From: Serinicoccus kebangsaanensis
GTDB lineage: Bacteria; Actinomycetota; Actinomycetes; Actinomycetales; Dermatophilaceae
NCBI RefSeq assembly: GCF_008919445.1
Contig: NZ_VSLG01000016.1
Span: forward strand, 19,956 to 83,955
Length of the DNA: 64,000 nt
Direction: 5' to 3'
A program made the position numbers and the translations under genes. Below the pieces are notes generated by a model that did not search any database, was not told the DNA's origin, and worked only from the letters and a program-made list of their open reading frames with translations. Of this stretch, positions 60,462-64,000 are shown piece by piece. Within the stretch, counting starts at the first letter, position 1, and each line of letters starts with the position of its first letter.

Positions 60462-61280
60462 ATGCGCGTGCAGCAGCTGTGGAGATATCCGGTCAAGTCC
60501 TTCGCCGGGGAGGCGGTGGAGACCTCGACCGTCGAGCCCTGGGGGCTGGAGGGTGACCGGCGCTGGGGGGTGGTCGGCCCGGACGGCTTCCCGGTCACGG
60601 CGCGGGAGTGTCACGAGCTGCTGGGTCTGACCGCGTCCCAGGTGGACGAGGAGACGATCCGGCTGACCGCGCGCGACGGTGCCTCGATCCTCGTCGAGAC
60701 GCCCCTCGGGGTGCCGGTGGTGCCGGTCGGGCACTCGCGCCAGGGGTTCGCCCCGCCGGCCGACCAGGACGTGAGCGAGTGGATCTCGGAGCAGGTGGGG
60801 CGGGAGCTGCGGCTGGTGTGGCAGGAGGACCCGACCGTGCGGCGGATCTCCGGCGCGCACGGCGGGGAGGAGGGGGAGTCGCTCTCGCTGGCGGACACCG
60901 GGCCGGTCCTGCTCACGAGCGAGGCCTCCCTCACGCGGCTCGGCGACTGGATCCTCGAGGGCGGGGCCGAGCCGGTGCCGATGGGAAGGTTCCGGCCCAA
61001 CGTCGTGGTCGACGGGGAGGAGCCGTTCGCCGAGGACGGGTGGGCGTTCGTGACCATCGGTGGCGTGCGCTACCGGCGCACCGAGCTGTGCGACCGCTGC
61101 GTCATGACGCAGATCGACGGCGAGACGCTGCAGACCGGCATGGAGCCCATCCGCACCCTCGCGCAGCACCGCAGGTGGGACGGGACGACGTGGTTCGGCA
61201 TCCGGCTGGTGCCGGTCGGGCTGGACGGGGGATCGGGGCAGGTCGCGGTCGGCGACGAGGTGGTCGCCGAGGAGGGGTGA
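60462..61280 (+). CDS. MOSC-domain protein (YcbX/mARC-like)
   Basis: A 272-residue protein: N-terminal MOSC_N barrel (LWRYPVKSFAGEAVETSTVEPWGLEGDRRWGVV) and MOSC domain with the Mo-coordinating cysteine region LCDRCVMTQID (near residue 215) after FRPNVVVDG. Proteins of this type bind molybdenum cofactor and reduce N-hydroxylated compounds. ATG 60462 immediately follows GGTGAGGT. No 2Fe-2S domain is attached, unlike YcbX. Confidence 0.9.
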   Translation: MRVQQLWRYPVKSFAGEAVETSTVEPWGLEGDRRWGVVGPDGFPVTARECHELLGLTASQVDEETIRLTARDGASILVETPLGVPVVPVGHSRQGFAPPADQDVSEWISEQVGRELRLVWQEDPTVRRISGAHGGEEGESLSLADTGPVLLTSEASLTRLGDWILEGGAEPVPMGRFRPNVVVDGEEPFAEDGWAFVTIGGVRYRRTELCDRCVMTQIDGETLQTGMEPIRTLAQHRRWDGTTWFGIRLVPVGLDGGSGQVAVGDEVVAEEG

Positions 61281-61318
61281 CCGGCCGGGGGGTGCCCCGG
61301 ACCTCGTGCAGGTGCCGC

Positions 61319-61714
61319 TCAGCCGCCGATGTCCTCCCAGGTGGTCAGGCAGAAGACGTGGTCCACCGGGTCCCGGAAGACGAGGCAGTGCTCGGCGTTC
61401 GGCTGCTCGTCCTCGCGTCGGGCGCCGCAGGCGAGTGCGTGCCGCTCGCCCTCGACGAGGTCGCCGACGTAGAAGTCCAGGTGGATCCGCAACGGGCTGT
61501 CCCCTCCTGGCCAGGTCGGCGGCCGGTAGTCGCTCACGGTCTGGAAGTCGATCCGGCCACCAGGCCCGTCCACGACCGCCCACGCCGGGATCGACGTGGT
61601 CACCTCCCCGCCGGTGAGGTCGGCGTAGAACCGGGCCAGGGATCGCGCGTCGGGGCAGTGCAGCGTCGGCGAGGACAGTCTGGGCAGGGAGGCGTCGACC
61701 TGGGCTTGCGTCAT
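61319..61714 (-). CDS. VOC-superfamily protein
   Basis: A 131-residue glyoxalase-like protein: SPTLHCPDARSLARFYADLTGGEV, then RIHLDFYVGDLVEGERHALACGA and HCLVFRDPVDHVFCLT. This is the glyoxalase_6 (PhnB-like) pattern. The start is uncertain (ATG 61714 preferred; ATG 61747 possible) because no clear ribosome binding site is present. Same strand as the MarR gene upstream, so possibly an operon. Confidence 0.83.
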   Translation of the reverse strand: MTQAQVDASLPRLSSPTLHCPDARSLARFYADLTGGEVTTSIPAWAVVDGPGGRIDFQTVSDYRPPTWPGGDSPLRIHLDFYVGDLVEGERHALACGARREDEQPNAEHCLVFRDPVDHVFCLTTWEDIGG

Positions 61715-61776
61715 GGGGGTATGACGACGACCGGCGGCCGAACTCATCGGTGGCACGTCGACGCCCGCGTCCGTGC

Positions 61777-62220
61777 TCAGCCGTGGCCGACGTGGGCGTC
61801 GTTCAGTTTGTTGAGCAGGCGCTCCAGCTCGGTGCGCTCGGTCTCGTCGAGGACGCTGAAGTAGTCGCTGTGCGACCCGCGCAGCTCGGACTGCAGCCCG
61901 TCCCAGGCCCGCCGGCCCTCCGGCGTGAGGGTGAGGACGACGCGTCGTCGGTCTGCGGTGTCGGCCTCGCTGCTCAGCCAGCCCCGCTCCCGCAGCCTGC
62001 CCACGGTGGCACCGGCGTTGCGGGCGTCGATGGCGAGCTGACGTGCCAGCTCGACCTGGCTCGCCGACCCGTCGACGAGGACGGCCAGTGCCGCGAACTC
62101 GGCGTTGGTCATACCGCGGGAACGCAGGAACCCGCCCCACGCGGCCTCGGTGCGCCGCCCCACGGTCGCGAGGAGGAAGCCGGCCCGTCGGCGGAAGCTC
62201 AAGCCTGGTGCATTAGACAT
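61777..62220 (-). CDS. MarR-family transcriptional regulator
   Basis: A 147-residue winged helix: MTNAEFAALAVLVDGSASQVELARQLAIDARNAGATVGRLRERGWLSSEADTADRRRVVLTLTPEG with the DxRRxxL wing. Start ATG 62220. The 20-bp spacer to the divergent DinB gene is AT-rich with an ACAT-GATTT-ATGT inverted repeat (62217-62229), a likely shared operator. Confidence 0.9.
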   Translation of the reverse strand: MSNAPGLSFRRRAGFLLATVGRRTEAAWGGFLRSRGMTNAEFAALAVLVDGSASQVELARQLAIDARNAGATVGRLRERGWLSSEADTADRRRVVLTLTPEGRRAWDGLQSELRGSHSDYFSVLDETERTELERLLNKLNDAHVGHG

Positions 62221-62240
62221 GATTTATGTAGAATAGCAGC

Positions 62241-62789
62241 ATGGCTGCGACCCCAGAGATCCAGGACCTGACCGCCACCCTCGACCGGCACCGCGGCTTC
62301 CTGCTGCAGACGTCGGACGGGCTCACCGAGGAGCAGGCGCGGACGGCGAGCACGGTCAGCGCCCTCACCATCGCCTCGATCCTCAAGCACGTGGCCGACA
62401 CCGAGGAGCAGTGGATGCAGTTCGCCCTGCACGGTGCGGAGGCCTTCGGGCAGGTCTACAACCAGGACGTGGACTGGGGTGCCGTCGATGCCGCGGCGGG
62501 CGGAGACGACTGGGGCGAGTGGGAGGACGACCGCTTCGTCCTCAGCGACGACGAGACCCTGCCGGTCCTGCGGCAGCGGGTCCTGGACGTGGGCGCCGAG
62601 ACGACGCGCATCCTCGGCACGGCCGACCTCGACCTGACCCACCCGCTGCCCGAGGCGCCGTGGTTCGAGGAGGGCGCGGCGTGGTCGGTGCGCCGGGTGG
62701 CGATGCACATGCTCGCCGAGATCTCGCAGCACGCCGGCCACGCCGACATCATCCGGGAGGCCGTCGACGGCCAACGGACGATGGGCTGA
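62241..62789 (+). CDS. DinB/DUF664-family (mycothiol-type) metal-dependent protein
   Basis: A 182-residue four-helix bundle: TIASILKHVADTEEQWMQFAL carries the first metal-site His and MLAEISQHAGHADIIREAVDGQRT the paired HxxH of the DinB site. TAGAAT six bases before ATG 62241 gives a leaderless start. Members include mycothiol-dependent S-transferases, which fits an actinobacterium. Divergent from MarR. Confidence 0.9.
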   Translation: MAATPEIQDLTATLDRHRGFLLQTSDGLTEEQARTASTVSALTIASILKHVADTEEQWMQFALHGAEAFGQVYNQDVDWGAVDAAAGGDDWGEWEDDRFVLSDDETLPVLRQRVLDVGAETTRILGTADLDLTHPLPEAPWFEEGAAWSVRRVAMHMLAEISQHAGHADIIREAVDGQRTMG

Positions 62790-62850
62790 GCTGGCGGTGC
62801 GGTCACGGGTCACCGGGCCGCAGTCCTTCGGCCTCTTCGTCAACTGACCG

Positions 62851-62902
62851 CCGGTATGTCAACTGGCAGCCTCCTCGAGGGGGCTGCCAGGTGACATACC
62901 GG
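62851..62902. terminator. 52-bp near-perfect palindrome after dinB
   Basis: CCGGTATGTCA...GGCAGCC and its near-exact complement around CTCGAG, about 60 bp after the dinB stop and before the convergent VOC gene end. Exactly the same length as family A but unrelated in sequence. Probable bidirectional terminator. Confidence 0.75.
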
Positions 62903-62953
62903 CTGGAAGACGGCCGACCAACCCTGCCCACCCGTGGCACTGAGGCCGGCAGG

Positions 62954-63340
62954 TCACGGAGCCGGCGTCATGACCTCGACCCGGTTGCCGAAGCCGTCCC
63001 GGCAGTGGAAGCGCTCGTAGCCGGTGAAGGTGGTGCGCTCGGACCAGTCGACCTCGAAGCCGGCACGCCCCAGCCGATCCGCCACCGCCTCCAGCGAGTC
63101 GTGGTCGCCCACGAGGAGGCCGGGGTGCGCCTTCCTGGCCGGCGTGAGGGGGTCGTCGACGCCGAGATGGATCTCGCACGTGATGATGCCGTCCTCGACG
63201 TGGCGGAACCAGCACCCTCCGCGCCCCGCCAGCGCGGGCGGCTTCTCGACCTCGGTCATCCCGAGCCCGTGGGCGTAGAAGCGGCGGGCCTCGTCCTCCT
63301 GGCCGGCGGGCATCGAGATCTGGACATGGTGCAGATGCAT
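62954..63340 (-). CDS. VOC-superfamily (glyoxalase) protein
   Basis: A 128-residue protein: MHLHHVQISMPAGQEDEARRFYAHGLGMTEVEKP is the classic opening with a His ligand, and GYERFHCRDGFGNRVEVMTP closes the fold with an expected Glu ligand. A GGAGGATCC site precedes ATG 63340; the upstream frame is non-coding. Substrate unknown. Confidence 0.88.
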   Translation of the reverse strand: MHLHHVQISMPAGQEDEARRFYAHGLGMTEVEKPPALAGRGGCWFRHVEDGIITCEIHLGVDDPLTPARKAHPGLLVGDHDSLEAVADRLGRAGFEVDWSERTTFTGYERFHCRDGFGNRVEVMTPAP

Positions 63341-63443
63341 GGATCCTCCGAGGTGTCTTGATGCCAAGATACTCGGCCGCTTCACCACCTGGGCGCCGAG
63401 CGGGTCGTGCCTGGTCCGTCCACCGCCGCCGGGCGACGGCGCC

Positions 63444-63923
63444 TCACAGCGGCCCCAGGACCTCCTGGGCGTCGGCGTCGAGGTCGAGCGTGTCCAGGAT
63501 GCCGAGGAGGGCCCGCTCCTCGAACCGGAAGTGCGACTCCATGATCGCGGCCAGCCCTTCCAGATGCCGGTCCAGCTCCTCGGGCGTGGCCGACCCGTCG
63601 ACGGCGTCGCCCAGACCGGTGAGCAGGTAGCCGATCATCGAGTGGTCCTGGCTGAGCTTGGCGAGGGTGTCGCGCAGCTCCGGGTGTCGCTCGGCGATGG
63701 CCGGGAACAGCATGCGGTCCTCACCCTCGTGATGCCCCGTGAGCGCCGCGCAGAAGCCACGGCAGAAGAGGAGGAGCTCGCGCGCCTGCTCCGGGGTGCG
63801 GGGAGCCTCGCCCGCCTCCCGGGTCACACGGAGCGCCTCGCGGAGCCGGTCGTGGACCGCCCGGAGCTCCCGGCCCCAGGCGACCATCCGCTCCTTCTCG
63901 TCCTCCAGCATGCTGCGGATCAC
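63444..63923 (-). CDS. Hemerythrin (HHE) domain protein
   Basis: A 159-residue four-helix bundle with ALTGHHEGEDRMLFPAI, SQDHSMIGYLL and ESHFRFEERALL, giving the His/Glu/Asp ligands of a di-iron site (HxxxE, H, HxxxE). GTG 63923 or ATG 63911 may be the start; TAGGGT lies just upstream. Likely oxygen or nitric-oxide related in the cytoplasm. The last 77 bp of the window beyond it show no gene I can support. Confidence 0.87.
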   Translation of the reverse strand: MIRSMLEDEKERMVAWGRELRAVHDRLREALRVTREAGEAPRTPEQARELLLFCRGFCAALTGHHEGEDRMLFPAIAERHPELRDTLAKLSQDHSMIGYLLTGLGDAVDGSATPEELDRHLEGLAAIMESHFRFEERALLGILDTLDLDADAQEVLGPL

Positions 63924-64000
63924 CCTAATGGGGGTGCAGGTCTCACTCTCGACTCGTGCGGGTTGGTGGGAGGCTTGTGGCCGAGCCGTCGGCCGGTGAA

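Overview
The window is about 72 percent GC, strongly coding-biased DNA from an actinobacterium. Pointers are the short HU protein, DUF3072 and DUF5701 proteins, a MshB-like deacetylase, a DinB/mycothiol-type thiol transferase fold, CE1758/CE1759-type flavin proteins and many start codons placed 6-7 nt after a -10 hexamer (leaderless transcripts). A member of the Micrococcales, perhaps Intrasporangiaceae or Ornithinimicrobiaceae, is my inference. It looks like ordinary chromosome: I see no tRNA, rRNA, transposase, phage gene or CRISPR array.

Layout. 1-6.65 kb (minus strand) is a cobalamin uptake and salvage operon, btuF-btuC-btuD-cobO-cobQ-cbiZ-cbiB, headed by a cobalamin riboswitch whose expression platform can pair with the btuF Shine-Dalgarno; a CobC/CobD-like aminotransferase lies at 8.1-9.0 kb. 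6.7-8.1 kb is an ArsR-AHSA1-VOC operon. 9.1-16.7 kb has HU, an SGNH hydrolase, two cation diffusion facilitators with ArsR-type or CsoR-like control sites, a GNAT, a HEAT-repeat/AAA ATPase pair and an unrecognised protein with a ribbon-helix-helix-like tail. 16.7-26.5 kb holds LysR regulators, a serine hydrolase / orphan sugar-binding lipoprotein / FucP-type transporter operon, an SDR, a CE1758/CE1759 flavin pair, a small metalloprotease and a 30-residue peptide gene opposite a LysR gene.

26.5-42.3 kb carries an acyl-CoA synthetase, a two-component system whose kinase frame runs without a stop into a DUF4173-like membrane protein, a PIG-L deacetylase, an acyl-CoA dehydrogenase, a LiaF-like gene flanked by inverted 32-bp tandem repeats, saccharopine dehydrogenase, a DASS transporter, an MFS protein, a MalY/PatB lyase and a GH32 invertase. 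42.4-49.5 kb has an aldo-keto reductase, GNAT, DUF5701, a sigma factor with a SnoaL-like tail and its VOC partner, a MarR/DHA2 efflux operon and a kinase-fold phosphotransferase. 49.6-56.7 kb is an acetate region: LytS/LytT-type two-component system, DUF485 protein, SSS symporter and acetyl-CoA synthetase. 56.7-64 kb has an Rrf2 regulator opposite a TauE exporter, an unusual Nramp protein, MOSC, VOC, MarR, DinB and hemerythrin proteins.

The most unusual content is non-coding. At least six different 40-66 bp near-perfect palindromes occur at gene ends. One family is exactly 52 bp, present five times, always in the same orientation. Two tandem copies lie in frame between the histidine kinase and the DUF4173 protein and leave one continuous frame; another palindrome encodes the tail of BtuD. 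In addition, the hexamer GTATGC/GCATAC is several-fold over-represented on both strands, often using rare codons.
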